In this document: positions 26,884-36,519 of the stretch, in pieces
How the letters are laid out: each line of letters begins with the position of its first letter
Numbering within the stretch: the stretch's first letter is position 1
From: an uncultured Burkholderiales bacterium
GTDB lineage: Bacteria; Pseudomonadota; Gammaproteobacteria; Burkholderiales; Burkholderiaceae_C
Direction: 5' to 3'
Length of the DNA stretch: 64,000 bases
NCBI GenBank assembly: GCA_903844825.1
Contig: CAIMVC010000409.1
Location: 1-64,000, forward strand
Notes under the pieces: generated by a model
Databases searched by the model: none
The model's input: only the letters and a program-made list of their open reading frames with translations
What the model was told of the DNA's origin: nothing
Made by a program: the position numbers and the translations under genes

Positions 26884-28779
26884 ATGTCCGCCAGCCTGCG
26901 CGACCTCAGCGCGACCGATCTCAAGCGACTGGGAGGCCTGCGCGAGCAATGCAGCGCGCCCCTGGCCTGCGTTGAACATGGGGCGCCGCACCCCTGTGAA
27001 TTGTGCGAACTCGAAGGGCTGCCCGCGCTCAGTTGCACGGCCTGCGGTCACCAGTTCGCCCAGGGCCTGAGCTCCGTGGCCGAGCGGCCCTGCGCCTCGG
27101 GCGCCGAGTTCGCCAGCACGGGCCGCATTGCCTTCGAAACCGACGCCATCGCCGCGCTGGCCAAAGAACAGGCCAAACAGGAACGTGACCGGGAACGCGA
27201 ACTCGAGCGCACCCGCCAGCGCCGCCAGCGCGAAGAAAACGAAGCCCGGGCGCGCCAGGAAGCCCAGGCCCTGCGCGAGCGTGAGCAGGCCGAACGCACG
27301 GCGCGCGAGACCCGCGCCCGTGCCGAAGCCGAGCGGCGCCGCGAACGCGAGCGCGCCGAAGCGGCGCGCCTGGCCGAACAAGAACGTGCCCGCGCCGCCG
27401 ACATCAGGGCCCGGGCCGAAGACGAAAGCCGGCGAGAAAGTGTCGAGCGCAGCGCGCTTGAGGCCGACGCAGTGGGCGAGTCTCGCTCGCAGATCGCCGT
27501 GGTTGGCTCCGGGCTAGCCGCACTGGCGGGTGCCGTCATGGCCTGGCGCCTGCCCCTGATCCCGCTGCCTTCGACCTCGTGGCTCTACCTGATCCTCGTT
27601 TATGCGCCGGTGGTGCTGATGGCCTGGGCGGTGGGCGCCGCTTCGCTGTACGGCAAGGAAGTGGCCCACCGCAGCTTGCGCTGGTGGAGCGCCCTGCCCT
27701 GGGCCTTCTTTTGTTTTGCGTGGCCGGCACTGATCGGCTTGGGGACTTGCTACCTGCTCAGCGAAATTTTCTCCGGCGGTGCCTACTTCAAGGCGCTGCT
27801 GTATGTCTCGCTGGTAGTGGGTATTGGCGTGGCCACCATGATGCATGGCGGCGTGGCCTTCAGCATGGACAAGCCCTGGCCCAGCGCGGGTGTGCAGCCC
27901 GCCTTCAAGGGCAAGCGCAGTTGGTGGTTATGGCTGGGCGTGGTGCTGACCGTGTCGCTCAATTCGGCGCTTTGGCAGGGTCAGACCTTGCCACTGCCCG
28001 GGGCCGACGACACACCCCAGGCTGCCAAGCGCGCAGCCGCGGCACCACTGCTGCCGCTGCTCGGCGCGCCGTCAAGTTCATCCAGCCGCAGCAAGACCAG
28101 TGGTGTGTGCATTGGCAAGCCCAATCCCGCCGAGTGCGTGCGCGGCCAGCTCGGCCGCAGCGACAAGCTCAGCCCCGACGATCTGCGTGCGGCGGCCAGT
28201 CAGTCGCTCGGGCAAGTGGTCGCGGCGGTGAACGCTGTCGACGATCTGGGCAAAATCCCGGCGCAAACTGCCATGCCGGCCGCCGACGCGGCCATCAAGC
28301 TGATCAACGAACTGCCCAAACCCCAGCGGGGCGACCGGTCTGCCGCGCGCGTGCTGCTCACTCAGGGCCTGAACCTGTTTAACCAAAACGGCAGCACGGC
28401 CGACGCCTTGCTCCTACTCAAACGCGCCCACCAAACCGACCCGCTGGATGTGCAGATCGTCAACGACCTGGCTTACGTCCAAATGAAGACCGGCCAACTG
28501 AGCGAAGCCGAAGACAACTTGCTCGCCACCTTGATGCTCGCACCCAAGCGCGTCAGCGCCTGGGTCAACCTGGCGCAATTACGCACCACCTCCGCCCCCA
28601 CTGACGCACGCGCCATCGACGAGGCGGCGCGCTACATGGTGGTGGCCTATTGGTTTTCCAGCGACCGGGTCAAGACCGTGAACTTCATCAAAGACCAAAT
28701 CAAGTCCGGCAATGGCTCGACGCCCTTTGCGCAAGCGTGCTCAAAGACGTTGGAGCGAATTGGCGCTGCGGGGAAATAG
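26884..28779 (+). CDS. Membrane protein: N-terminal Cys-rich (zinc-ribbon-like) segment, charged coiled coil, TM helices, TPR-like C-terminus
   Basis: CSAPLACVEHGAPHPCELCELEGLPALSCTACGHQF; long R/E/A-rich segment; several hydrophobic segments; TPR-like ALLLLKRAHQTDPLDVQIVNDLAYVQMKTGQLSEAEDNLLATLMLAPKRVSAWVNLAQL. Confidence 0.7.
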   Translation: MSASLRDLSATDLKRLGGLREQCSAPLACVEHGAPHPCELCELEGLPALSCTACGHQFAQGLSSVAERPCASGAEFASTGRIAFETDAIAALAKEQAKQERDRERELERTRQRRQREENEARARQEAQALREREQAERTARETRARAEAERRRERERAEAARLAEQERARAADIRARAEDESRRESVERSALEADAVGESRSQIAVVGSGLAALAGAVMAWRLPLIPLPSTSWLYLILVYAPVVLMAWAVGAASLYGKEVAHRSLRWWSALPWAFFCFAWPALIGLGTCYLLSEIFSGGAYFKALLYVSLVVGIGVATMMHGGVAFSMDKPWPSAGVQPAFKGKRSWWLWLGVVLTVSLNSALWQGQTLPLPGADDTPQAAKRAAAAPLLPLLGAPSSSSSRSKTSGVCIGKPNPAECVRGQLGRSDKLSPDDLRAAASQSLGQVVAAVNAVDDLGKIPAQTAMPAADAAIKLINELPKPQRGDRSAARVLLTQGLNLFNQNGSTADALLLLKRAHQTDPLDVQIVNDLAYVQMKTGQLSEAEDNLLATLMLAPKRVSAWVNLAQLRTTSAPTDARAIDEAARYMVVAYWFSSDRVKTVNFIKDQIKSGNGSTPFAQACSKTLERIGAAGK

Positions 28780-28932
28780 ACGGCTGACCGTGCCCGATGA
28801 TCCACCGATACACCCTGACCCTCCAAATGCATCAGTCGATCGGCTGCAAAGTCTCTCGCTCTTGGTCAAGCGCGCTGCCGCCCTGCCGGCCGCTCGCGCG
28901 GATAACGCGAACACCGAAGGAAGTAGGTTGGC

Positions 28933-29649
28933 ATGAGCTTTGATGTAGCCGGGTCGCTCAACAAGAAAAAAGCCACCCCCGACATCGTTTTTCTGTTGAA
29001 CGCCACGGGCAGCATGCGTGGATGCTTTCAGGCCGTGACACAGTGCATCGCGGCGGTCGTTGACGCCCTCGGCAAACCGGACGCCTACGGGCGCGTGCTG
29101 ATCGAAGACTGGCGCGTCCGGGTGCTGACCTACCGCGACCGACTGACCGATGGCTCCTGCTGGTTCATCGACAACCCGTTCACTGGGGACATCACCGAAG
29201 TCAAGTCGCAACTCGCGGCTCTTGAAGCCAAAGGCGGCGGTGACGAACCCGAGTCGCTGCTGGACGCCATGTACACGCTGACGCAATGGTCGGCCGCCGA
29301 AAAAGGCGTCACCCCCTCGCCCAGCGGCTGGCGCCACCTCCACGATGCGGCGCGGGTGGTCGTGATCTTCACCGATGCCAGTTGCCACCCCAGCTTCAAG
29401 ACGGCGGCAGGCTCGGACGGCTCGGTCGACGACCTGATCCTGGCCTGCCAAGCCAGCAAGCTCAGGGTGCTCCTGCATGCGCCCGAAACGCCGCTGTACG
29501 GCGACCTTGCTGCCATGAACGGCCTGGAGTGGGAACCAATGGGCAGTCTGATCGACAACCCGGTCCAAGCTCTGAATGACTACACCCGCAACACCGAAGC
29601 TTTGCGCCTTGCGTTGGTGGGGCTCGTCGCGCGAAACATAGCGATCTAA
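28933..29649 (+). CDS. vWA domain protein, MIDAS-divergent paralogue of 22610-23335
   Basis: LNKKKATPDIVFLLNATGSMRGCFQAVTQCI; colinear similarity with the 22610 gene over nearly the full length. Confidence 0.83.
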   Translation: MSFDVAGSLNKKKATPDIVFLLNATGSMRGCFQAVTQCIAAVVDALGKPDAYGRVLIEDWRVRVLTYRDRLTDGSCWFIDNPFTGDITEVKSQLAALEAKGGGDEPESLLDAMYTLTQWSAAEKGVTPSPSGWRHLHDAARVVVIFTDASCHPSFKTAAGSDGSVDDLILACQASKLRVLLHAPETPLYGDLAAMNGLEWEPMGSLIDNPVQALNDYTRNTEALRLALVGLVARNIAI

Positions 29650-29752
29650 AACGGCTGAGGCGTAACAGTGTTCGCCTACTGGCAAAGACCTGACCAGACC
29701 TGTTAGCCGCCTGCTTCCCGACGCTTTTTCCGCGCACAGGAGGCGCAAAACC

Positions 29753-30193
29753 ATGACCATGACAATCCAGCATATTGACGCGCTAGCACGCGAAAAGCGC
29801 CGTGATGTGGCCTACATTGAATTTCGTCGCCCGGCTGCGCGCCAGCGTCGAGTGGACGCCTGGGATGACGACAAGCTGGTGACGCAGTGGAAAGATCTGG
29901 CGTCGCGGCGAAAAATCGTTCAATGGCTCGATGCGCAGGCCATTGGCTACCAGCCGTGCGCCGAGTTTGCTGACGAAGGCCGGATGCTGTCGTACCGCGG
30001 GCAGTTGTACATCGACCTGCCTGTTGACGCGAGCTCACCGGCTTTTCAGGCGCTGACGCTGTTTCTGGAAAAACCCGATGGGCGTGCGCGTTTGGCCGGC
30101 GTCAAGTTTCTGCGCTGCACGCTGGCGCAGGCCATGACGAACGCAGCCCATGATGAGCCCGGCTTTTGGGAACGTTGGGCGGAAACGTTTTAG
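29753..30193 (+). CDS. Uncharacterised 146-aa protein
   Basis: ORF in operon direction; no family recognised. Confidence 0.5.
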   Translation: MTMTIQHIDALAREKRRDVAYIEFRRPAARQRRVDAWDDDKLVTQWKDLASRRKIVQWLDAQAIGYQPCAEFADEGRMLSYRGQLYIDLPVDASSPAFQALTLFLEKPDGRARLAGVKFLRCTLAQAMTNAAHDEPGFWERWAETF

Positions 30194-30334
30194 GATCAAG
30201 CCGGCAAGTGGTGCGCACCCGGCGCGGAACCCCGTATTTCAATTGACGTTTGACGCGGCCATAAGCGCCCCGCTGCCGGGTGAGGGCTGCGCGGCCGCTG
30301 ATCACAGTGATCGACCCATCGCAGCTACCTGATC

Positions 30335-30399
30335 GGCCATGACGAACGCCGCCCGCGATGAGCCCGGCTTTTGGGAACACTGGGCGCAAACGTTTTAAG
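30335..30399 (+). repeat. Partial duplication of the 3-prime end of the 29753-30193 gene
   Basis: GGCCATGACGAACGCcGCCCgcGATGAGCCCGGCTTTTGGGAACacTGGGCGcAAACGTTTTA matches 30130-30192 with few mismatches. Confidence 0.8.
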
Positions 30400-30442
30400 C
30401 CGCAGCCGGCGCCCTCACAGCGACCCACTACCGGGTGGGGGC

Positions 30443-31588
30443 TCAGTCGTCCGACTCGACCACCCGGCTCATACTCACGCGGCCCTGCCGCCAGCTGTCA
30501 TCTTCGTCGGCCACCGCGGCCGGGAGTTCCGTGCAGTTCTCCAACGACATGGTTTTCATGTGGGTTGCCAGCGCCACCGTGCAAATGTCCGCCAGGGGAA
30601 AGCAAGCCGGCAGGCTCAAGGCCTGCAGTGCGCCCAGGCGACCCAGCGGCAAGATGTCTTGCAGCGTTCCCTGGCAGTGGTAGAGGTCGAGCTGTTCGAG
30701 TTGAGGCAGGCCAGACAGCGGCCCAATGTCAGACACCGAGCGCGCGCGGATCGTGAGCGTGCGCAGTTCGGTGAGCCCGGCCAGGGGCCTGAGGTCGCTG
30801 AGTTTGTCGGAGGCGATAGTTAAATTCTGCAAGGACTTCAAACCGGCTATAGGGCTTAGATCACTCAATTCGTCGAGCGTGCCCAGGTGCAGGTCCTGCA
30901 ACTGCGTGAGCTCGGCCAGCGGCGACAGGTCCGTGACTTGATGATGCCCGAGCCTGAGCCGCTCGAGCTTGTGCAGTGTCTTGAGTGGCCGCAAGTCAAC
31001 CAGGTCTTGGCTCGTTGAGGTCAGGTCCAGGCGGCGCAGTTCGGTCAGGCCCGACAGGCCACGCAGATCCAGCAGCTCAGAGCTTGCGCCACGCAAGGTC
31101 AGTTCCTGCAGTTGCGGCAGGCCCGCCAGTGCCGACAAGTCGATCAGACCCGAAATCGGCAGGCGCAGCTTTCGCAGACTGGTCAGCGTCGATAAAGGTG
31201 AGGCATCGCGCAGCCCCTTGCACCAGCCCAGATCGAGGTCTTGCAACGCGGTCAGCCGCTGCAAGGGCTGCACGTCCGACAGAGAGATCGTCAGGCCACT
31301 GAATGACAGCCGGGTGATGGTGTGATGGTTTGTTGAGTGACACAGCCCATACACGGCTACCCCCATGCGGTGCTCGGCCCTGACTTTGCCGAGTACCTCG
31401 CTGTCGGCAGCCATTTCGATGAGGCCCTCCTCGTTTTGCGACAGGCCCTTGGCGACGATCTCCAACAGCGCAGGGTCATCGAGCGAGACAAGCGCCTGCA
31501 GGCCCAGCGCCACGCTATCCCAGTCGGGTGATGAATACAGCTTGCGCGCAGCCGCGAGGTATTTTTTCTGCTCCGGGGTCAGTGCCAT
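30443..31588 (-). CDS. Leucine-rich repeat protein
   Basis: Repeated LxxLxxLxxLxxL units, e.g. LSALAGLPQLQELTLRGASSELLDLRGLSGLTELRRLDLTSTSQDLVDLRPLKTLHKLERLRL. Confidence 0.85.
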   Translation of the reverse strand: MALTPEQKKYLAAARKLYSSPDWDSVALGLQALVSLDDPALLEIVAKGLSQNEEGLIEMAADSEVLGKVRAEHRMGVAVYGLCHSTNHHTITRLSFSGLTISLSDVQPLQRLTALQDLDLGWCKGLRDASPLSTLTSLRKLRLPISGLIDLSALAGLPQLQELTLRGASSELLDLRGLSGLTELRRLDLTSTSQDLVDLRPLKTLHKLERLRLGHHQVTDLSPLAELTQLQDLHLGTLDELSDLSPIAGLKSLQNLTIASDKLSDLRPLAGLTELRTLTIRARSVSDIGPLSGLPQLEQLDLYHCQGTLQDILPLGRLGALQALSLPACFPLADICTVALATHMKTMSLENCTELPAAVADEDDSWRQGRVSMSRVVESDD

Positions 31589-31742
31589 GAGGTCATTTCT
31601 TTGAGTTTGGATTCATTTTAAAAAACATCGGTCTACAGCTGAATTTTTGCACTTGTAGCGCCGATCAAACAGCGTGATCTACGAACAAAACCAAAGCAGT
31701 TATCATCATCGGCCGACGCAAAAACCACTTCCGGATCACACC

Positions 31743-32453
31743 ATGCAAGTTGCCCAATTTACCCTGAACGAGCCCGATGATGACGGCGACATGAGCGCCG
31801 AATTTTCGCTGCAGGTTTTCAATTCCAGCCAGGTCGACATACGGCTGGTCAAGTCCACCATCTTGTTCGCCAACCAAGAAGGCCTGGTCTTCGCTTCCAA
31901 TGAAGATGAGTCGGAAGTTCGCATCGAGCCCGACTCGGATGAGACCCTCGGCATTTCGCTGTCCTGGATCAAGTCGATTTACTGCGCTGGTGCCACCGAC
32001 GGCGTCTCGGCCAAAGTCGCCGCCACACTTTACAGCCGGGAGTGGCTCAAGTTAGGCAGCTCGCCAGTGCCTAAAAACGAGACGGACCTGGTCGCCCTTA
32101 AACCAAAGTTCAAATCCAACCACATCAGCCCTGCGCTGAAAGTGCTGGTCAGCCGGACCAAGCCTGATGACGACGGGGATATCAATCTGGAGTTCCGGTG
32201 CGCGGTCACCAATGCCTCGGACCAGCCCCTGGGCAAGGTGATGCTCAAAGCCGAATTGATCGACGAAGACGATTCGATTTTGAACACCAGCACGGGCGAC
32301 ACCGATCTGGCCCCCCGACAAGCCAAGCTGATCGAATGCTCAATGTGGAACCTCAAACGCAGCGTGCTCAAGGGTGCCCAGTTGAAATTTTCAATGGCCG
32401 TTTTTGTGCCCGTGTTGCAGGAAGAATGCGAGGCCACCTCGGCCAGCGCGTAG
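31743..32453 (+). CDS. Uncharacterised protein with two tandem beta-sandwich-like repeats
   Basis: PDDDGDMSAEFSLQVFNSSQVDIRLVKSTILFANQEG vs PDDDGDINLEFRCAVTNASDQPLGKVMLKAELIDEDD; start chosen at MQVAQFTLNE. Confidence 0.65.
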   Translation: MQVAQFTLNEPDDDGDMSAEFSLQVFNSSQVDIRLVKSTILFANQEGLVFASNEDESEVRIEPDSDETLGISLSWIKSIYCAGATDGVSAKVAATLYSREWLKLGSSPVPKNETDLVALKPKFKSNHISPALKVLVSRTKPDDDGDINLEFRCAVTNASDQPLGKVMLKAELIDEDDSILNTSTGDTDLAPRQAKLIECSMWNLKRSVLKGAQLKFSMAVFVPVLQEECEATSASA

Positions 32454-32455
32454 TG

Positions 32456-33949
32456 ATGCCTGCGCCCGAAGCTCAGGAAAACGCCTACCTGGCCGGTCTG
32501 CGCGACCTCCTGGCCGACCGCGAGTGGCCAACGGTGTTGCAGGCCGTCGAGCTGGCCATCAGCCTCGACGAGCAAGACTGCCTGCAGCCGCTGCTCGAAG
32601 GGGTGTCGATCGAAGAGGGCCGGGTTCACTATTCACCCGCCTGGGCCCTGACCAACCGGATTCGCATTGGCAATCGCAGCAACGCCGCTTTGCTGGCCTT
32701 GTCGCTGCAAGCCGATCAGCCGCTCAAGCAGGTGCGCGTTCTGGATCTTTCAGACCTGGAAGACTTGAGCGATATTGCGCCGCTGGCGCAGGCCCGCAAC
32801 CTGACCGATTTGCGCCTGCCCCAGCTCAATGACAGCAGCGCCCGTGGCGTGTTGGCAGGCATGACCGAGTTGCGCAAGCTGACCGTGGCCGACTGCAGCG
32901 CGCTCAGCGAGCTGCCCGACTTCAGCGCGATGCCCCAGCTCGAGCACCTGGCCTTGAGTGTTTGCAACTGCAGCGACATGCGCCCCCTGGCGGCCTTGCC
33001 CCATCTGCGCGTGCTGGCACTGCGCAGCTTTGAAGGCTTGAGCACGCTGGTGGCGATCAGCGGTCTGAGCCGGCTCGAGCGCCTGTCGCTGACCGACTGC
33101 CCCGCGCTTGATGACCCCTCCGGCCTTGAGGGGCTGCTGCAGCTCAAACGCCTGACGCTGAGTAATTCGGGCCAGGGCGTCTTACGTCTGCCCCTTGCCA
33201 AACTCACAGCGCTGGAAGAGTTGAGCCTGTGCGACTTGTCCTGCGCCTGCGTGCTCAATGAGCTGGACCAGCTCAAAGCCTTGAAGGTGCTGGACCTGAG
33301 CGGCTCCAGCCAGCTGTACTGCCTGTTCGCGCTGCTGGGCCTGGAGGCCCTGGAAGAACTCACGCTACCTGACCGGATCGACACCGGCCCGGATGCGACC
33401 CAAGCGGCCTTCCTGGCCTCGCTCAAGCTGCTGATGGGCAGCAAGCGCCAGCAAGGTCATTTTTCAGATGCCGACGTCAAACCGGCGGTGGCGGCGCTGG
33501 CCCTGCTTGATGCGCTGGCGCTGATGCCGGGCAGCGACAGCGCGTTCAGCTGGATCGGCATCCGGGGTGTTTTGGCAACCGTGCTGACCGCCGGGGGAGC
33601 GGCGCTGGCCGACAGCGTCTGCGATCAAATCGCCCTGCACGGCCCAAGACTTCACGTCGGCCAGCGCAACCGCCTGCGCCAGCTGTGGCAAACCTATGGC
33701 CAGGCCGCCTGGACGGACAACGCCTTGCTCAAAGTCATCGTGGCTGCGCCCAAGGTTGGCCTGGCCAGGGTCATGACAGTCGACCTGAGTGAATTGGCGC
33801 TCTCAGACCTGAGCATGCTCGCGCCGCTAGAGCAACTGAGGGAGGTCCGGCTGGCAGCCAACAGCGCCCGCCTGGAGCTGCCACCAGCGCTGCAAGCCGC
33901 CGGTTGCCAACTGGTGTACGCCCAAGCCAGCGACGGCACAACGAGTTAA
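32456..33949 (+). CDS. Leucine-rich repeat protein
   Basis: MPAPEAQENAYLAGLRDLLADREWPTVLQAVELAISLDEQD...; repeats LEHLALSVCNCSDMRPLAALPHLRVLALRSFEGLSTLVAISGLSRLERLSLTDC. Confidence 0.83.
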   Translation: MPAPEAQENAYLAGLRDLLADREWPTVLQAVELAISLDEQDCLQPLLEGVSIEEGRVHYSPAWALTNRIRIGNRSNAALLALSLQADQPLKQVRVLDLSDLEDLSDIAPLAQARNLTDLRLPQLNDSSARGVLAGMTELRKLTVADCSALSELPDFSAMPQLEHLALSVCNCSDMRPLAALPHLRVLALRSFEGLSTLVAISGLSRLERLSLTDCPALDDPSGLEGLLQLKRLTLSNSGQGVLRLPLAKLTALEELSLCDLSCACVLNELDQLKALKVLDLSGSSQLYCLFALLGLEALEELTLPDRIDTGPDATQAAFLASLKLLMGSKRQQGHFSDADVKPAVAALALLDALALMPGSDSAFSWIGIRGVLATVLTAGGAALADSVCDQIALHGPRLHVGQRNRLRQLWQTYGQAAWTDNALLKVIVAAPKVGLARVMTVDLSELALSDLSMLAPLEQLREVRLAANSARLELPPALQAAGCQLVYAQASDGTTS

Positions 33950-33986
33950 AAGACAACAGCCCAACCCAAGAAAAGGCACACCTGCA

Positions 33987-35147
33987 ATGAGCGAATCAGT
34001 CACCACCTACGGCTCCCAACTCGACTCCGAATCCGTCACCCGGGCGCTGGAACACATCTTCAGGGCCAACCTGGCCAACGAAGAGCGCACCGCCAAAGAA
34101 GACCCCAAAGGCCAGGGCATGCGCCCGACCCCGATCTGCATCTGGGGCCTGCACGGGATTGGCAAAACTGCGGTGGTCAAGTCGTTTGCCAACGCCAACG
34201 GCTGGAAATTCAGGTACTGCGCGCCGGCCCAGTTCGAGGAAATGGGCGACCTGCACGGCCTGCCGGTGCGCAGCGATCCCAACCCGAATATCAGCGGCGA
34301 CGAGACCACCATCTACATGCCGCCCGAATGGGTGCCCAAGCCAGACGACGAGGGCCCCGGCATTTTGCTGCTCGACGACTTGAACCGGGCCGACGACCGC
34401 ATCCTGCGCGGCACCATGCAGCTGCTGCAGGAGTTCGAAATGTTCTCCTGGAAGCTGCCGCCCAAATGGCAAATCGTCTGCACCGCCAACCCGGAGGGCG
34501 GCGACTACTCGGTCAGCACCATGGACGACGCCATGCTCACGCGGATGCTGCATGTCACGATGATTTTTGACCTCAAGGCCTGGTCGCGCTGGGCCTCGGC
34601 CAACGGGGTCGATGCCCGCGGCATTGCCTTTGTGCTGACCTACCCCGAGGTGATCACCGGCAAGCGCACGACGCCGCGCACGCTGGCCCAGTTCTTCGCC
34701 CAGATCAGCTCGATTGCCGACCTGAAAAAAGAGCTCGAACTCGTCAGCATCCTGGCGAACAGTTCGCTGGACATGGTGACCGCCACCACGTTTGTGGCCT
34801 TCGTCAACGACGACCTCGAACAGCTGATCAACCCGGCCGATATTCTGGACGCGCCCAAGTGGGCACCGGTGGCCGAGCAGATCAAGAAATTGGCCAGCGG
34901 CAAGGGTGACGCCAAACGGGTCGACCGCATCGCCACGATCTGCACGCGCTTGTACCTCGAGCTGTCCGCGCCGGTCTACAAGCCCAAGGCCAAACATGCC
35001 GACAACCTGGTGGAGTTCCTGATGCACGCCGAGCTGCCCAACGATCTGCGTTTTAGCCTGCACCGCGACCTGGTGGCCCTGGGCGGCGAGATCCCGGGCA
35101 TGCTGCGTTCACCCAAGCTGGCCAAGCTCATTCTCGGGGGTATTTGA
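33987..35147 (+). CDS. MoxR-family AAA ATPase
   Basis: Walker A WGLHGIGKTAVV, Walker B GILLLDDLNRAD, IVCTANPEGGDYSVSTMDDAMLTRM. Confidence 0.88.
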   Translation: MSESVTTYGSQLDSESVTRALEHIFRANLANEERTAKEDPKGQGMRPTPICIWGLHGIGKTAVVKSFANANGWKFRYCAPAQFEEMGDLHGLPVRSDPNPNISGDETTIYMPPEWVPKPDDEGPGILLLDDLNRADDRILRGTMQLLQEFEMFSWKLPPKWQIVCTANPEGGDYSVSTMDDAMLTRMLHVTMIFDLKAWSRWASANGVDARGIAFVLTYPEVITGKRTTPRTLAQFFAQISSIADLKKELELVSILANSSLDMVTATTFVAFVNDDLEQLINPADILDAPKWAPVAEQIKKLASGKGDAKRVDRIATICTRLYLELSAPVYKPKAKHADNLVEFLMHAELPNDLRFSLHRDLVALGGEIPGMLRSPKLAKLILGGI

Positions 35148-36484
35148 TGGCGAAGGCGGCTGTCGCGGCGGCCTCGCCGCAAGACGTTTCGCAGGAGCTC
35201 AGTCGCAGCATCGTCGCCATTTTGCTCAAAGAGCCGTTCTACGGGCACTTGCTCGGTGGCGTGGTGCGGCGCATTGACGAGTCGGTGCCCACCGCCGCCG
35301 TGGCGCTGACGCCGCAGGGCTTGCAGCTGATCGTCAACCCGAATTTTTTCATGCACGAGCTCAAGCGCGACGAGCGCGTGGCTGTCATCAAGCACGAGGC
35401 CTTGCACCTGGTCTTTCGCCATTTGTACCGGCCGCTGTTTCAAAACGGCAACCAGCAGATATTCAACATTGCCGCTGACCTGGTGGTCAACCAGCATGTC
35501 GCGCCCTGGCCGCTGCCCGAGAACGCCGTCACGCTCAAACTGTTCCCCGACATGGACCTCAAGGTCAACCAGAGCCTGGAGTGGTACTACAAAAAACTGA
35601 CGGACCTGCATCGGAAAACGCAGGACCAAAAGAAAACACCGGGCAAGCCAGGCCGTCAAGGATCAAGCAAGGGCCAGCCAGACAGCGGCCAGAGCGAGTC
35701 CCCGCAAAGTGCCGAGGCGCTCGAGAAACTGATGGGCCAGGCCCTGCAGGGCGACCACAGCCTCTGGGCTTCGGCGGGCGGCGAAGGCTTTGCGCAAGGC
35801 GAGCCCGGCTCGTCCGACCCGGTGCTGACCGAGAGCCTGAGAAAAGCCCTGGAATCGGACCTGGAGCGTCACCTGTTGCGCGCGCGTGACCAGACCAACG
35901 CCAAGCGCTGGGGCGACATGCCTTTGGGCATTCGCTCGGCGCTCGACGAGATGGCCGAGCAACGCAAGCCGCAGGTGGACTGGCGGCGCACGCTGCGGCT
36001 GTTTGCCTTCAGTGGCTACCGCACCTCGATCACGGCGACCAAGCGGCGCATGTCCAAACGCTTTAACACCTTCCCCGGCATCCGCATCCAGCGCGAACAG
36101 CGCGTGGCGGTGGTCATCGACACCTCGGGCTCGATCAATGCGGCGGCGCTGGAACTTTTTTTCGGTGAAATTCACGGCATCTGGCGCACCGGCGCCGAGG
36201 TGGTCGTGATCGAGGCCGACGCCGCAGTTCAGCAAAGCTACCCCTACAAAGGCAAGCCGCCCAAAGGCGTCAAGGGCGGCGGCGGCACCTCGTTTGACCC
36301 CGCACTGCAATGGCTGACCGAACCCAGGAACGGCCGCTTTGATGCCTGCATCTACCTGACTGACGGTTATGCGCCCGAGCCCAAGGTGCGAGCCCGCTGC
36401 CCCTTGCTCTGGGTGATCACGCCCGGCGGACGCACGGGCGAGCACCTCAAGTCCGGGCGCGTGGTCTGCCTGCCCGAGCTGTAG
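35144..36484 (+). CDS. Putative metallopeptidase domain plus C-terminal vWA domain (DUF2201-like)
   Basis: VAVIKHEALHLVFRHLYR (HExxH) and C-terminal VAVVIDTSGSINAAALELFFGEI...GGGGTSFDPAL; 4-nt overlap with the MoxR gene. Confidence 0.85.
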   Translation: MMAKAAVAAASPQDVSQELSRSIVAILLKEPFYGHLLGGVVRRIDESVPTAAVALTPQGLQLIVNPNFFMHELKRDERVAVIKHEALHLVFRHLYRPLFQNGNQQIFNIAADLVVNQHVAPWPLPENAVTLKLFPDMDLKVNQSLEWYYKKLTDLHRKTQDQKKTPGKPGRQGSSKGQPDSGQSESPQSAEALEKLMGQALQGDHSLWASAGGEGFAQGEPGSSDPVLTESLRKALESDLERHLLRARDQTNAKRWGDMPLGIRSALDEMAEQRKPQVDWRRTLRLFAFSGYRTSITATKRRMSKRFNTFPGIRIQREQRVAVVIDTSGSINAAALELFFGEIHGIWRTGAEVVVIEADAAVQQSYPYKGKPPKGVKGGGGTSFDPALQWLTEPRNGRFDACIYLTDGYAPEPKVRARCPLLWVITPGGRTGEHLKSGRVVCLPEL

Positions 36485-36519
36485 GCCAGCGCGCCTGGCC
36501 GTCCAGGTACGGCACGCGG

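Noticed and set aside
36484-36500. Hairpin GGCCAGCGCGCCTGGCC between convergent metallopeptidase-vWA and STAND genes as terminator
   Set aside because: Short 6-bp stem without a following U tract on either strand; insufficient to call a terminator.
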